From assembly GCF_003336245.1 (NCBI RefSeq), contig NZ_QPHM01000001.1:1988113-2052112 (forward strand): 64,000 bases of DNA. Direction: 5' to 3'. The first letter of the stretch is position 1. Every line of letters starts with the position of its first letter. Origin of the DNA: Haloplanus salinus (GTDB taxonomy: Archaea; Halobacteriota; Halobacteria; Halobacteriales; Haloferacaceae). Positions 8,860 through 17,884 of this stretch are shown here, piece by piece. Both the position numbers and the translations under genes were made by a program. The notes under the pieces were generated by a model that saw nothing but the letters and a program-made list of their open reading frames with translations, did not search any database and was not told the DNA's origin.

Positions 8860-9317
8860 CGCCGGGTGGTCGTCACCGACCGGACCGTCGTCCGCACGGT
8901 GATTCACCCGTCTTCGCTCCCGACGGCCACGGCGTCGATCAGGGACAGTTCGCCCCGCCCGGCCGCCGTCTACGACTCGCCGGCGCCGGGGGCGCCGACC
9001 CGCCCGCCCCTCCCAGCGCACGTCCCCGTCGGTGCCGTTGCCGGCGTAGACGCGTGTAGACGGCCACGTCGCTCGCCGCCGCGCCGTCGCCGGTCAGCGT
9101 GCTCGTCACGACAGGTCCGGCTGCACTCCCCGATGCGGTCGACGGTGAACGCGAAAGTGTGTCCGGGGTCGGCCGTCGTCCCCGACGCCGCCCCCGTCGG
9201 GAACGACTCGGCGTCGTCGGTCGTCGTCGCCGCGACGACCGGTTCGAACGCCGCTACCGTCGTGATCGTCGGTTCGGTCGCGTTCGTCGGATCCGGCGCC
9301 ACACTCGCCGCCGGCAT
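8860..9317 (-). pseudogene. Decayed gene for a haloarchaeal secreted CARDB-like protein
   Basis: Meaningful peptide appears in three successive reading frames on the minus strand. Frame 1 from ATG 9317 gives ...DPTNATEPTITTVAAFEPVV... and then HTFAFTVDRIGECSRTCRD. The continuation DVAVYTRVYAGNGTDGDVRWEGRA is in another frame, followed by VGAPGAGES, a stop, then ELSLIDAVAV..EDG, another stop, then ITVRTTVRS. Joined, these match the order of a known haloarchaeal family of secreted beta-sandwich proteins. No signal peptide precedes the ATG. At the first break the DNA looks like loss of one copy of a GTGAC tandem. At least two frameshifts and two stops make function unlikely. Confidence 0.65.
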
Positions 9318-9436
9318 ACACCGGGGGCGCGCTAAACGCCGCCGTCGGCCGCGTTCACCCCGATCAAACCGGATGCAACGATCGACGGCCGGTTCAGGGT
9401 GCGCGTTCTTTTCACCCACGCCCCCCACTACGAACC

Positions 9437-10483
9437 GTGTCCCTCTACGACCGCCTCGCCGACTTGCCCCTGCGAGTCGGCGACGAGACGCGCACGCGAC
9501 ACGAACGCGACACTTCGAGCGGCTTCACCCGCGCGACGACGGTCTTCGAGCTCCACGGCGACGGGACGGTCGGCCGTGGCGAGGACGTGACCTACGACAC
9601 CGAAGACCACGACGCCTTAGCCGACGCCGACGCGCTCGTCCCCACCGGCGAGTTCACGTTCGACGAGTTCTCGACCGCGCTGGACGACGTCGATCTCTTT
9701 CCCACGACGGAGCCGGAACGGCCGTCAGCCCATCACTACCGCCGCTGGGGGATCGAGAGCGCGGCCCTCGATCTGGCCTTGCGACAGGCCGACACCGACT
9801 TCGCGTCCGCGCTGGGCCGGGAGCGCCGCCCGCTCCGCTTCGTCGTCAGCACCCGCCTCGGCGACCCGCCGACGACCGACCGGGTAGCGGCCATCCTCGA
9901 TCGCCACCCCGACCTCGGCCTGAAACTCGACCCGACGAGCGAGTGGGACGCCGCCCTCGTCGCCGCCCTCGCCGACACGGACGCCGTCCGCCTCCTCGAC
10001 TTGAAGGGCCACTACGTCGGGACGACCGTCGATCAGCCGCCCGATCCCGACCTCTACGAGCGGGTGATCGAGGGGTTCCCGGGCGCGGTGATCGAGGACC
10101 CGGCGCTCACCGACGAGACTCGGGCACTGGTCGACCCCGTCCGGGAGCGCGTCTCGTGGGATGCCCCGATCACCGGCGTCGAGAGCGTCCGCGACCTGCC
10201 GTTCGAACCGCAGTGGCTCAATGTCAAGCCCTCGCGGTTCGGCACCGTCGAGTCGCTGCTGGGGACCATCGAGTACGCCCGCGACCGCGACGTCACGCTG
10301 TACGGCGGCGGACAGTTCGAACTCGACGTGGGCCGGGGCCACATCCAGGCGCTCGCGGCGACGTTCTACCCCGACGCGCCGAACGACGTCGCGCCCGGCG
10401 GCTACAACCTGCCCGACCTGCCCGACGACCTGCCCGGGAGCCCGCTGACGCCGAGCGACGACGCGGCCGGGCTGGACTTCTAG
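9437..10483 (+). CDS. Enolase-superfamily enzyme (mandelate racemase / muconate lactonising type)
   Basis: 348 residues from a GTG. An N-terminal alpha/beta lid (about 1-110) precedes a barrel with LGLKLDPTSEWD (Lys in the position of the KxK strand), VIEDPALTDE (acidic metal ligand region) and YGGGQFELDVGRGHIQALAATFYP near the C terminus, the last like the closing region of enolase-superfamily barrels. The usual second and third acidic ligands are hard to place, so the reaction (epimerase, dehydratase or O-succinylbenzoate synthase type) is unknown. Its stop overlaps the stop of the HFX_2341-type regulator by 4 bases. Confidence 0.7.
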   Translation: MSLYDRLADLPLRVGDETRTRHERDTSSGFTRATTVFELHGDGTVGRGEDVTYDTEDHDALADADALVPTGEFTFDEFSTALDDVDLFPTTEPERPSAHHYRRWGIESAALDLALRQADTDFASALGRERRPLRFVVSTRLGDPPTTDRVAAILDRHPDLGLKLDPTSEWDAALVAALADTDAVRLLDLKGHYVGTTVDQPPDPDLYERVIEGFPGAVIEDPALTDETRALVDPVRERVSWDAPITGVESVRDLPFEPQWLNVKPSRFGTVESLLGTIEYARDRDVTLYGGGQFELDVGRGHIQALAATFYPDAPNDVAPGGYNLPDLPDDLPGSPLTPSDDAAGLDF

Positions 10484-11385
10484 TTCCCGTCCCGGTCGGC
10501 GTGCGCACGCACCCAGAGCTCGCCGATCCGCGAGAGCCGCGTCCGATAGGACTTCCCGTGTTCCTCCTGTTCGATGTACCCTTTCCCGCCGGGACCGAGC
10601 CGGTCGACGTTGTAGATGACCTTCGATCGGAAGCTGTCGGTGTACTCCTCGCCGAGTTCGGCCGCGAGCGCCTCCGCGAGTTCCGACACCGACTCGAACT
10701 CGCCCTGATCGCCGAGTTCGAACAGGATCACCTCCTCGAACGGTTTGACGTTCGAGAAGGAGGCGACGGGGAGTTCGACGATATGGTTGTCGCCGATTCG
10801 CTTGGCGCCGATGGTGGTGCCGCGTTCGTCGAACTCGTCGAGCAGTTCGGTCGTGCCGTCGAGCCGGTCACGGACGCGTTCGTCCGCCACCCCGTCGTCC
10901 AGCAGGTCGGTCAGGAGCTCCCGGTTCGCCCGTAGCTCCTCCGCCAGTTCCGTCTCCAGATACTTCTCCGGGGCGGTGTAGTAGGTGTGGATGCGGTCGC
11001 GGTCCGCCTGTCGCTCCAGCGTGATGGAGTGGGCGGCGGTGGCGAAGGCGAAACTCACCGGCCGGGGCATCGAACTCACGTTGACCCACACCTCGCCGTC
11101 CGGCGCGCCCGCGTCGAGCTGGTCGTTGATGAGGTCGTACGCGTCCTCGAAGGCGGCGTCGTAGTCGTAGACGTCCTCGATGACGACCCGACTCGTCTCC
11201 GCGCCCAGCAGGTTTCGGAAATCCTGCTCCAGTTTCGCGGAGATGTTCCGCGAGTACTCCACGTTGGCCTCGCTCCCCACGGCCCCCTCCAGCAGGATCA
11301 CGCGATCCACGTCGAACTGGTCGCGGATCAACGGCGCGATCAGCCGATCGTAGTCGAACCCGACCGGGACGATGTGGGTTTGCAT
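10480..11385 (-). CDS. HFX_2341-family regulator (DUF6293: CARF-like N-domain plus winged helix)
   Basis: 301 residues. N-terminal Rossmann-like domain begins MQTHIVPVGFDYDRLIAPL and contains VWVNVSSMPRPVSFAFATAA; this is the DUF6293 domain, related in fold to CARF ligand-sensing domains. Residues about 215-300 form a winged helix (FELGDQGEFESVSELAEAL...YNVDRLGPGGKGYIEQ). Many haloarchaeal genomes carry this as a putative transcription factor. No CRISPR or toxin gene is beside it, so the ligand and targets are unknown. It is transcribed away from the pilin-like gene across about 60 bases. Confidence 0.8.
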   Translation of the reverse strand: MQTHIVPVGFDYDRLIAPLIRDQFDVDRVILLEGAVGSEANVEYSRNISAKLEQDFRNLLGAETSRVVIEDVYDYDAAFEDAYDLINDQLDAGAPDGEVWVNVSSMPRPVSFAFATAAHSITLERQADRDRIHTYYTAPEKYLETELAEELRANRELLTDLLDDGVADERVRDRLDGTTELLDEFDERGTTIGAKRIGDNHIVELPVASFSNVKPFEEVILFELGDQGEFESVSELAEALAAELGEEYTDSFRSKVIYNVDRLGPGGKGYIEQEEHGKSYRTRLSRIGELWVRAHADRDGN

Positions 11386-11445
11386 ACGTGAAACGTGGGA
11401 CGGTGTTCATATAAACGGCCAGTCTCCGGAGCCGACGACCCGCGG

Positions 11446-12000
11446 TCAGGCGGTCAGCGTCCGCTCCACGACCACCGCGTTCGTCGGCGTGTGAACCACA
11501 CGGACGGTCACGCGTGCTCCGTCGTCGATCGAACAGTCGCGCTCGGGGATCCGAAAGCGTAGCCGTTCGTCGGACGTGTACGTGGACTGGCCGAGAGCAC
11601 CCGGATCGGGTCCCCCGAGATACGACGGCCGCTCGTCGAAGATGTCGTCGCCCTCGATGTTCGATGATCCGATTGCGTTCCCACCGAAGCCGTCGACGGG
11701 GAGGTCCACCAGCCGCCCCCGCTTCCCGCACGCGTCCGTGGCGTCGACGGCGACTTCGATGTCGGCGACGCGTAGCGTATCCCCGCCGCGATGCGTGATC
11801 CGCACGATTCCGCCATCGTTACCCGCCTGTGGAACGAGTTCGCCGGTCGACTGTGCGACCGTCGGCGCCGGATCGGGCGAGCCGTCGGTGACGCCGAACA
11901 CGTACGCCGACGCCGTGCCGGCGAGGACGACGACGACGGCGATCAACAGGACGTTGCCGATCACCGTCGACGACGCGCGCGACCGACCGCTACCGTCCAT
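11446..12000 (-). CDS. Type IV pilin-like (archaeal pilin N-terminal domain) protein
   Basis: 184 residues. The N terminus (RASSTVIGNVLLIAVVVVLA) has the charged-then-hydrophobic layout of archaeal prepilins (DUF1628/Pilin_N) that are cleaved by PibD-type peptidase. The rest is a secreted beta-rich domain with two cysteines (ACGKRG, ERDCSID) and a C-terminal hydrophobic strand VRVVHTPTNAVVVERTLTA. Likely a surface pilin subunit or pilin-like envelope protein. No pil assembly genes are adjacent. Confidence 0.8.
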   Translation of the reverse strand: MDGSGRSRASSTVIGNVLLIAVVVVLAGTASAYVFGVTDGSPDPAPTVAQSTGELVPQAGNDGGIVRITHRGGDTLRVADIEVAVDATDACGKRGRLVDLPVDGFGGNAIGSSNIEGDDIFDERPSYLGGPDPGALGQSTYTSDERLRFRIPERDCSIDDGARVTVRVVHTPTNAVVVERTLTA

Positions 12001-12061
12001 ACGCGTGGGTTCGGGAATGGCGGCACAAATATGCTCTCACTCGGAACGTCAGCCGGGCGTG

Positions 12062-12898
12062 TCAGCGCGCGTCCGGGTCGGACACGCGCACCTCGTCGCC
12101 GACGGCGACGGTCCGATCCCGGCTCCCCTCGGGCACCCGCGAGATGAGCATGACGGTGTAGAGGTGGTCGAACGCGTCACGGTCCGCCCACTCCGGGAAC
12201 GTCGCTTCCCGGCGCTCGACAAAGCGCTCCCGGAACTCTGGCAGCGGGTCGCCCGTCTCCGGGTCGCGGCTGGGGACGACGCATCGGGCGCAGGGTTCGG
12301 CGCCCTCGAATCGGACCGCGTCGTCGCCCGCGCCGACGGCGAAGGTGGGAGCGCCGTCGCCGACGAACCGGTCCTCCCAGAACGCGGGGACGCCGCCGAC
12401 TTCGACGTTGGCGCGGAGACGGCGGCGGGCGCCCTCGATGGTCGTGCCCTCGAACCACGAGGCGACTTCCGAAAGCGTAGCCGTGCTGATAACCGACGGG
12501 CCGGCGTCGGGCCGGTCGACGAACGCCGGAGGTTCGTGGCGACGGATCTCGACCGGGTCGCCGACGACGTCGCCGACCCACGCGCTCGCGGCGGCGCGAC
12601 CCGCCTCGGTCGAGAGGGTGAACGTCCGACGGCCCTCTCCCGCCTCCGGATCGACCCGCAGGGTAGCCGTTCCGGGATCGAACGTCGTCCGCAGGTCGTG
12701 GATGCGGTCGGTCTGCTTGCCGTTGTACGCGAGCGTCTGTATGTCGGACCCGGTTTCGATAGCGTCGGCGTCGGGGTCGCACATGGCGTACTCGCGGTCG
12801 CCGGCGAGCGTGCCGGCGTCGGTGACCCGGGCGGCGTCGACGTCGATGCCGTCGAGTCCCTTGACCGGATACAGCCGCAATCGCTCGATGTGGGCCAT
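12062..12898 (-). CDS. MOSC-domain protein (molybdenum cofactor/sulfur-handling, YcbX/mARC-like)
   Basis: 278 residues. N-terminal MOSC_N beta-barrel region (IERLRLYPVKGLDGI...AGTLAGDREYAM) followed by the MOSC domain with the conserved cysteine in EPCARCVVPSRDPETGDPL, as in YcbX and mitochondrial amidoxime-reducing component. These proteins bind Moco or transfer sulfur; no ferredoxin domain is fused here. Physiological substrate unknown. It stands alone between the pilin-like gene and dnaG. Confidence 0.88.
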   Translation of the reverse strand: MAHIERLRLYPVKGLDGIDVDAARVTDAGTLAGDREYAMCDPDADAIETGSDIQTLAYNGKQTDRIHDLRTTFDPGTATLRVDPEAGEGRRTFTLSTEAGRAAASAWVGDVVGDPVEIRRHEPPAFVDRPDAGPSVISTATLSEVASWFEGTTIEGARRRLRANVEVGGVPAFWEDRFVGDGAPTFAVGAGDDAVRFEGAEPCARCVVPSRDPETGDPLPEFRERFVERREATFPEWADRDAFDHLYTVMLISRVPEGSRDRTVAVGDEVRVSDPDAR

Positions 12899-12992
12899 CG
12901 AGGCGGCTGTACTCCTGGGCGCCGCATAACGTTGGCGTCGGTGCCGACGGGAGCCGAACTGCCAGTACGACAGGTATTTCCCGCCCGCCCGA

Positions 12993-13004
12993 AAAGTATA
13001 TAGG
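12993..13004 (+). promoter_or_regulatory. TATA-box promoter of dnaG
   Basis: AAAGTATATAGG is a strong archaeal TATA element standing out in GC-rich surroundings. Initiation about 25 bases downstream (near 13025) would give a leader of some 40 bases before the dnaG ATG at 13065; the leader contains a short ATCATCATCATC run (13033-13045). Confidence 0.6.
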
Positions 13005-13064
13005 CGTACATGGGTTCCCGAACGAACCCGTCATCATCATCATCACCCCACGAGGGGATCATCA

Positions 13065-14360
13065 ATGGACGACACAGCAAAATACCTCATTCACGCATCT
13101 ATCGCGGCCGACGGCGTCGTGGAGCGAAGCGACGTGGTCGGCGCCGTCTTCGGGCAGACGGAGGGGTTGCTCGGGGACGAACTCGACCTTCGGGACCTCC
13201 AGCAGTCCTCGAAGGTCGGCCGGATAGACGTACAGATCGACAGCGAAAACGGCCAGTCCTTCGGCCGCATCACCATCGCCAGCAGCCTCGACAAGGTCGA
13301 AACCGCCATCCTCGCGGCGTCGCTGGAGACCATCGACCGCGTCGGTCCCTGTCAGGCCTCCGTCGAGGTGACGGACATCGAGGACGTGCGCGAGGCCAAG
13401 CGCCGGCAGGTGATCGACCGCGCCAAGGAACTGCTCGCGGGGTCGTTCGACGAGAGCGTCATGGACTCCTCCAAGATCCTGGAGGAGGTCCGCGAGAGCG
13501 TCCGTATCGAGGACATCACGGAGTATCACGGCCTGCCCGCCGGGCCGCGGGTCGCCGACTCCGACGCCATCATCGTCGTCGAGGGGCGCGCGGACGTGCT
13601 GACGCTCCTCCAGTACGGCGTCAAAAACGCCATCGGCGTCGAGGGGACGAACGTCCCCGAACCGGTCGCGAAGCTCACCGAGGAGCGAACGGTCACGGCC
13701 TTCCTCGACGGCGACCGGGGCGGCGAACTCATTCTGCGTGAACTGGCACAGGTCGGCGACGTGGACTACGTCGTTTTCGCCCCCGAGGGCCGGTCGGTGG
13801 AGGACCTCGCCCGCCACGAGGTCATGTCCGCCCTCCGGGACAAGACGCCCTACGGCGACCTGTTCGAGGGCGACGGGCCGACGGTGGCCGAGCGTTCGAC
13901 CGAGGCCGTCGGCGTTCCCGTCGGCGAAGCGGGCGGCGCCGAGACGAGCGGTGAGTCGCCGGTGGACGCCGAACGGACGGCCGCCCCCGACGAACCGGAG
14001 GCGGACGCGGAGGCGGACGCGGACGCGGACACGGGCGACCCGGACCACGGCGACGCCCCGTCGACGCTCCGGGACCACGTTCGCGCCGTCGTCGACGGCG
14101 AGACGGGGGCGGCCCGCCTCCTCGACGACGACTTCGAGACCACCGAGACGGTGCCCGCGGACGAGGCGTTCGACGCGCTGAACGACGCCGAGACGGTCCC
14201 CTACGCGCTCGTCCTCGACGGCGAGTTGACCCAGCGCATCCTCGACGTGGCGGCCCAGCGTGGCGTCGAACAGGTCGTCGCCCGCTCGGCCGCCGAGATG
14301 GTGAAGACGCCCGTCGACGTTCGCGTCCGGACGGTCGATCAGTTGGCGGTCGCCGACTAG
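13065..14360 (+). CDS. dnaG: Archaeal DnaG-type primase / exosome-associated TOPRIM protein
   Basis: 431 residues. N-terminal archaeal DnaG domain ([18 protein letters not shown]), then a TOPRIM domain from about residue 165 with the catalytic glutamate in VVEGRADV (Glu173) and the acidic [11 protein letters not shown] motif. A low-complexity linker rich in Glu, Ala and Asp (about 300-340) leads to a C-terminal domain ([20 protein letters not shown] onward). In other archaea DnaG binds the RNA exosome and can prime DNA; the eukaryote-like PriSL is the main primase. Length and layout match haloarchaeal DnaG. It converges on a GNAT gene with a 4-base overlap. Confidence 0.95.
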   Translation: MDDTAKYLIHASIAADGVVERSDVVGAVFGQTEGLLGDELDLRDLQQSSKVGRIDVQIDSENGQSFGRITIASSLDKVETAILAASLETIDRVGPCQASVEVTDIEDVREAKRRQVIDRAKELLAGSFDESVMDSSKILEEVRESVRIEDITEYHGLPAGPRVADSDAIIVVEGRADVLTLLQYGVKNAIGVEGTNVPEPVAKLTEERTVTAFLDGDRGGELILRELAQVGDVDYVVFAPEGRSVEDLARHEVMSALRDKTPYGDLFEGDGPTVAERSTEAVGVPVGEAGGAETSGESPVDAERTAAPDEPEADAEADADADTGDPDHGDAPSTLRDHVRAVVDGETGAARLLDDDFETTETVPADEAFDALNDAETVPYALVLDGELTQRILDVAAQRGVEQVVARSAAEMVKTPVDVRVRTVDQLAVAD

Positions 14361-14776
14361 TCGCGGCGGTACCGGATCGCCGCGCCGCCGTCGAAGAAGT
14401 CGGGGAGCCGCTCCCGCTTCTCGAAGCCACAGTCCCGGTAGAGCGCCCGTGCCGCCTCGTTGTCGGGGGCGACGGTGACGGTCAGCGCGTCGTCGGTTCG
14501 CTCCGCACACGCCGCGAGCAGCGCCCGCGCCCGCCCCTCGCGGCGACGGGCGGGTGCGACGACCAGTTCCGCGACGTAGGTCGTCCCGTCGCCGGCAACG
14601 GCGAGGAGGAAGGCGACGGGCGTCCCACCTTCGCCGTCGGCCGTCGAAACCAGCGCAGCCGGCGTCGGCGCCGCGTCGTCGAGGGCGGCGTCGAGCAGGT
14701 CCGGGCTCGGCTCCGGGAGCCGTGACTGGAGGCGGGTCAACGGCCCCCGATCCGCGGGGGTCGCCGGGCGGATCAC
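14357..14776 (-). CDS. GNAT-family N-acetyltransferase
   Basis: 139 residues, one GNAT domain. The acetyl-CoA pyrophosphate loop reads [19 protein letters not shown] (R/Q-x-x-G-x-A/G type), followed by [24 protein letters not shown] typical of motif B. The substrate is unknown. Its start overlaps the DUF92 stop by 4 bases (ATGA), so it is translated from the same transcript as the DUF92 gene, which may or may not mean a shared pathway. Confidence 0.88.
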   Translation of the reverse strand: MIRPATPADRGPLTRLQSRLPEPSPDLLDAALDDAAPTPAALVSTADGEGGTPVAFLLAVAGDGTTYVAELVVAPARRREGRARALLAACAERTDDALTVTVAPDNEAARALYRDCGFEKRERLPDFFDGGAAIRYRRD

Positions 14777-16086
14777 AGCAGGACCACGGCGAGCGCCGCG
14801 CTCACGACGGCGCCGGCGAGCGTGCCGAGGAAGTTGACGGTCTGGTTGCCGACGCGGCCGCCTTCGAGCGTCGCGCCGAGGACGCTATCGACGGTCATGC
14901 CCGCGATGCCCCCACAGACGACGGTGAGGGCAGCGATCCCCGGCGCGTCGAACGTGAAAGTGGCGACGGCGACGACGGCGACGAGTCCGGCGCCGACGAC
15001 GCCGACGACGTAACCCTGCCACGTGATGCCGCCGTCGGTCCCGGGATCGACGCGTTCGAGCGTCGTGATGAGCCGCGGCCGGTCGAAGAGGACGCCGATC
15101 TCGCTGGAGAGCGTATCGCTCATCGCCGCGGCGAGCGACCCGGTGAAGGCGAACCGAAAGAGCGTGCTGTCGACCCCCAGCCCCGTGCTGGCGGCGAAGC
15201 CGATGACGGCCACGAGCGCGACGGCGGCGTTCCCGAGGACGTTCCCGCTCCCGCGGGCTCCCTCGTTGTCCTCGGCGACGCCGCGGTCGCTCTTCTCGCC
15301 GTACCGATACTTCGCGGAGAGGCCGCCGACACCGAAGAAGGCGATGAGGATCGCGAACCAGCCGACGCCGCCGAAGACGATGGTCAGGAGCCCGAGGAGG
15401 ACGCCGGTCACCATCCCCGGTACCGACGCGGTCCCGGTTCGGTACGAGACGTAGCCGAGGGCGACGGTCACGAGGAGGGCGGTCCCCACCGCCGCGAGTC
15501 CCGACTCGACGCCGATGGTGTCGAACAGCCAAAGCAGGAGGCCGGTCGAGAGCATCACGATGGGGTCGTCGCGTTCGTAGAGCATCGACCGCAGGAGCGC
15601 TGCCACGAGCGCACCGGCGGCGGCGAGGAAGATGGCCGACGCCGCCTCGGGGGGGCGTCCGAGGTTCCACCCGACGACGAACTGGCCGGCGAGAGCGGCG
15701 AGGAACGCGGCGAGGCTGAAACCGGCGACCGATCGGCCGGGGTCGCTCCACAGCCGTTCGACGGCCCGCGCACCGACGTTACCGTAGGCGACGACGAGGA
15801 CGGTCGCGGCGAAGACGGGCGTCGGCATCGACTCCCGGGGTGCGGTAGCGAGGACGGCGAGTCCCGTCGCCGCTAGGGCGAAGCCGGCGAGGCCGTTGAG
15901 TCGACCGTCGCGCCGATCCTGGGGCCGGGCGAAGAGTTCGAACACCGGCCCCTCGTCGACGACGAACGCGGCGAGGAGCGCGACCACGGCGAAGGGGGCG
16001 GCGGCTGCCCGCCCGAGTTCGGGAGCGGCGAGCGCCAGCGTCCCGACCGCCGCGAACCCTCCGGCCCGACGAAGGGTGGACGTCAC
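14773..16086 (-). CDS. DUF92 (VTE6-like) polytopic membrane protein, possible isoprenyl-phosphate kinase
   Basis: 437 residues, about 12 hydrophobic segments. The C-terminal half (from about 200) has the DUF92/TIGR00297 signature blocks SDTLSSEIGVL, TDGGITWQGYVVG and GMTVDSVLGATLEGG. The N-terminal half is a separate run of about five to six helices. The plant DUF92 protein VTE6 is a CTP-dependent phytyl-phosphate kinase; by analogy this protein may phosphorylate an isoprenyl phosphate. It is divergent (107 bases apart) from a cis-prenyltransferase-like gene and near a second one, which fits a polyprenyl-lipid role. That role is inferred. Confidence 0.8.
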   Translation of the reverse strand: MTSTLRRAGGFAAVGTLALAAPELGRAAAAPFAVVALLAAFVVDEGPVFELFARPQDRRDGRLNGLAGFALAATGLAVLATAPRESMPTPVFAATVLVVAYGNVGARAVERLWSDPGRSVAGFSLAAFLAALAGQFVVGWNLGRPPEAASAIFLAAAGALVAALLRSMLYERDDPIVMLSTGLLLWLFDTIGVESGLAAVGTALLVTVALGYVSYRTGTASVPGMVTGVLLGLLTIVFGGVGWFAILIAFFGVGGLSAKYRYGEKSDRGVAEDNEGARGSGNVLGNAAVALVAVIGFAASTGLGVDSTLFRFAFTGSLAAAMSDTLSSEIGVLFDRPRLITTLERVDPGTDGGITWQGYVVGVVGAGLVAVVAVATFTFDAPGIAALTVVCGGIAGMTVDSVLGATLEGGRVGNQTVNFLGTLAGAVVSAALAVVLL

Positions 16087-16193
16087 GTTGTCCGCTACCT
16101 CGGACGGCTACTTAACGGTCCCGACACGCCCCGCTCACGTCACCGAGTTCCCCGAATCCGTGCGTTTTTGCGCCCGCACTGCCTGGCCCCATC

Positions 16194-16802
16194 GTGGGCC
16201 TGTACGACCGCTATCTCGCGCTCAGACAGCGTTTCAACCCCGGTGACCCGCCGGCACACGTCGCGCTCGTCCTCACCGAGCGGGACCTGCTCGAACAGGG
16301 GGCGTACGACCGCCTCGAACGCGTCCTCGCGTGGGCCTTCGACTACGGCGCCGAGCGCGCCACCGTCTCGGTGAGCGTCCTCGACGAGGCGGTGGTGCCG
16401 ACGCTGGCACGCGAACTGCGGGACGTCGACGCCCCTCGCCCCGTCGCCGTCCGCGTCCCCGACGACACCGACCCCGTCACGGCACCCGTGCAGGTGAACG
16501 TCGGACTCGGCGGAAAAGGCGAGTTCGCCGCCGCCGTCCGCTCGCTCGCCGAGGAGGTGGACGCCGGCGAACTCGACCCGGCCGACCTCGATGAGACCGA
16601 CGTGGAGCGTCGCCTCGTCTTCCCCGACGAGCCCGACCTCCTCATCAAGACCGGCGCCGAACGCCTCTCGGATTTCATGATCTGGCAGTCCGTCTACTCC
16701 GAACTCTACTTCACCGACGTGAACTGGCGGGACGTGCGCAAGCGGGACTACCTGCGGGCGGTGCTGGATTACCAGAACCGGCAGCGGAGATTTGGCCGGT
16801 AG
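16194..16802 (+). CDS. Cis-prenyltransferase homologue lacking the DGN catalytic motif (NgBR/Nus1-like subunit)
   Basis: 202 residues from a GTG. Aligned by eye with UppS, PAHVALVLTERDLLEQG replaces the catalytic P.HVA.I.DGN.R segment, VQVNVGLGGKGEFAAAVRSL matches the L N.A..YGG...I..A...L block, and the C terminus DLLIKTGAERLSDFMIWQSV then YSELYFTDVNW matches the diphosphate-binding region of UppS, with Lys for the first Arg. The last residues, QRRFGR, carry the RxG motif that NgBR-type subunits supply to their catalytic partner. It is shorter than UppS (about 250). It probably pairs with the catalytic enzyme at 18882-19811 to make C55-C60 dolichol-type carrier lipid. Confidence 0.75.
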   Translation: MGLYDRYLALRQRFNPGDPPAHVALVLTERDLLEQGAYDRLERVLAWAFDYGAERATVSVSVLDEAVVPTLARELRDVDAPRPVAVRVPDDTDPVTAPVQVNVGLGGKGEFAAAVRSLAEEVDAGELDPADLDETDVERRLVFPDEPDLLIKTGAERLSDFMIWQSVYSELYFTDVNWRDVRKRDYLRAVLDYQNRQRRFGR

Positions 16803-16913
16803 GTCGACCCACGCCGCGACCGCTCACCTGCTCGCCGGGAACTCCCGCCCCCATTTGAACGGCTTATACTCATATCCGGCAAGTAGTTGTCCCCGGCGGC
16901 GCTCGGATCACGT

Positions 16914-17884
16914 ATGGGACGGGGGTACGACGGCGCCGGGTCAGCGGCGGGGACGGGCACCGGCACCGGCACCGGCACCGGCGTCGCCCTCGTCGTCGTC
17001 GGGGCGGCGCTTTCGGGACGCTCGGCATCTTCGGCAAACTCGCCCGCGCCGCCGAGCTATCGACGGCGACGCTCCTCGGCGCCCGCTTTCTCGCCGCCAG
17101 TGCGATCCTCTGGGCGTATCTCGTACGCCGCGGCGTGCCGATCCGACTCGACCGCCGGACGCTCGCCGCCGAACTCGGTCTCGGGCTGGTGTACGGCTTC
17201 ATGTCGGTCGCGTACTTCGAGAGTCTGGCGTGGCTCTCGGCGGGGGTCGCGACGCTCGTCCTCTTCACCTATCCGGTACAGGTGACGCTCGTCTCCGCGC
17301 TCGTCCTCGACGAACCGGTGACGGGATCGAAGGCACTCGCGCTGTGTACCGCCCTCGGCGGCGTCGCCCTCGTCGCGGGCGACGGGACGGCCTTCGGCCT
17401 CTCGGGGCTCGTCCTCGTCGCCGCCGCGTCGCTCGCGTACACCGTCTACTCGGTCGGTTCGCGCGTCATGGTCGAGACGGTGCCGGCACCGGTGCACGCG
17501 GCCTCCGTCTTCCTCGGCGTGACCGTCGCCGTCCTGCTGTACGGGGTCGTGGCCGGAACGCTCGCGGTGCCGACGACGCCGACCCACTGGCGGCTGATCG
17601 CCGGCATCAGCGTCGTCGGGACGCTCCTGCCGATGCTCCTGTTCACCGCCGGCCTGGCGCGCATCCCCGCGAGCACCGCCAGCATCGTCAGCACGAGCGA
17701 ACCGTTGACCACCGTCGCCCTCGGGGTGGTGCTTCTCGGCGAACCGGTTACGCCGGCCGTCGCCGTCGGCGGCGCGGCCATCCTCGCGAGCGTCGTCCTC
17801 GCGTCGCCGGCGGTCGAACGCGCCGTGGCCGACCGACTCGGCCGCGTCGACCCGCGACGGACGGAGCTGCCGCCGGATGACTGA
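16914..17884 (+). pseudogene. EamA-family (DMT) transporter, interrupted by a one-base frameshift
   Basis: From ATG 16914 the frame gives a Gly/Thr-rich tail and GVALVVVGAAL, then runs off into unrelated sequence. If one T is added to the TTT at 17011-17013, it continues FGTLGIFGKLARAAELSTAT, then LLGARFLAASAILWAYLVRRG and joins the open frame ending at 17884, restoring the first helices of a ten-TM drug/metabolite transporter (two EamA repeats, about 320 residues). Without repair only an N-truncated product from an internal GTG (17135) could form, lacking TM1-2. It may be a true inactivation, a phase switch in a short T run, or a sequencing error. Confidence 0.8.
16956..16979 (+). repeat. 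(GGCACC)x4 hexanucleotide repeat
   Basis: Four perfect tandem copies of GGCACC encode a Gly-Thr repeat at the N terminus of the frameshifted EamA gene. A change in copy number would not alter the frame; the frameshift itself lies about 30 bases downstream. A related Gly-Thr/Gly-Ala run ends the metal permease at 52769-53827. Confidence 0.85.

Noticed and set aside
8866-10935. A 689-codon plus-strand frame
   Set aside because: It crosses the enolase-like gene out of frame and is Arg/Pro-rich; a high-GC shadow frame.
13065-14360. dnaG considered as the main replicative primase with an origin nearby
   Set aside because: Archaeal DnaG is largely exosome-associated, and no orc1/cdc6 gene or ORB-like repeat is seen.
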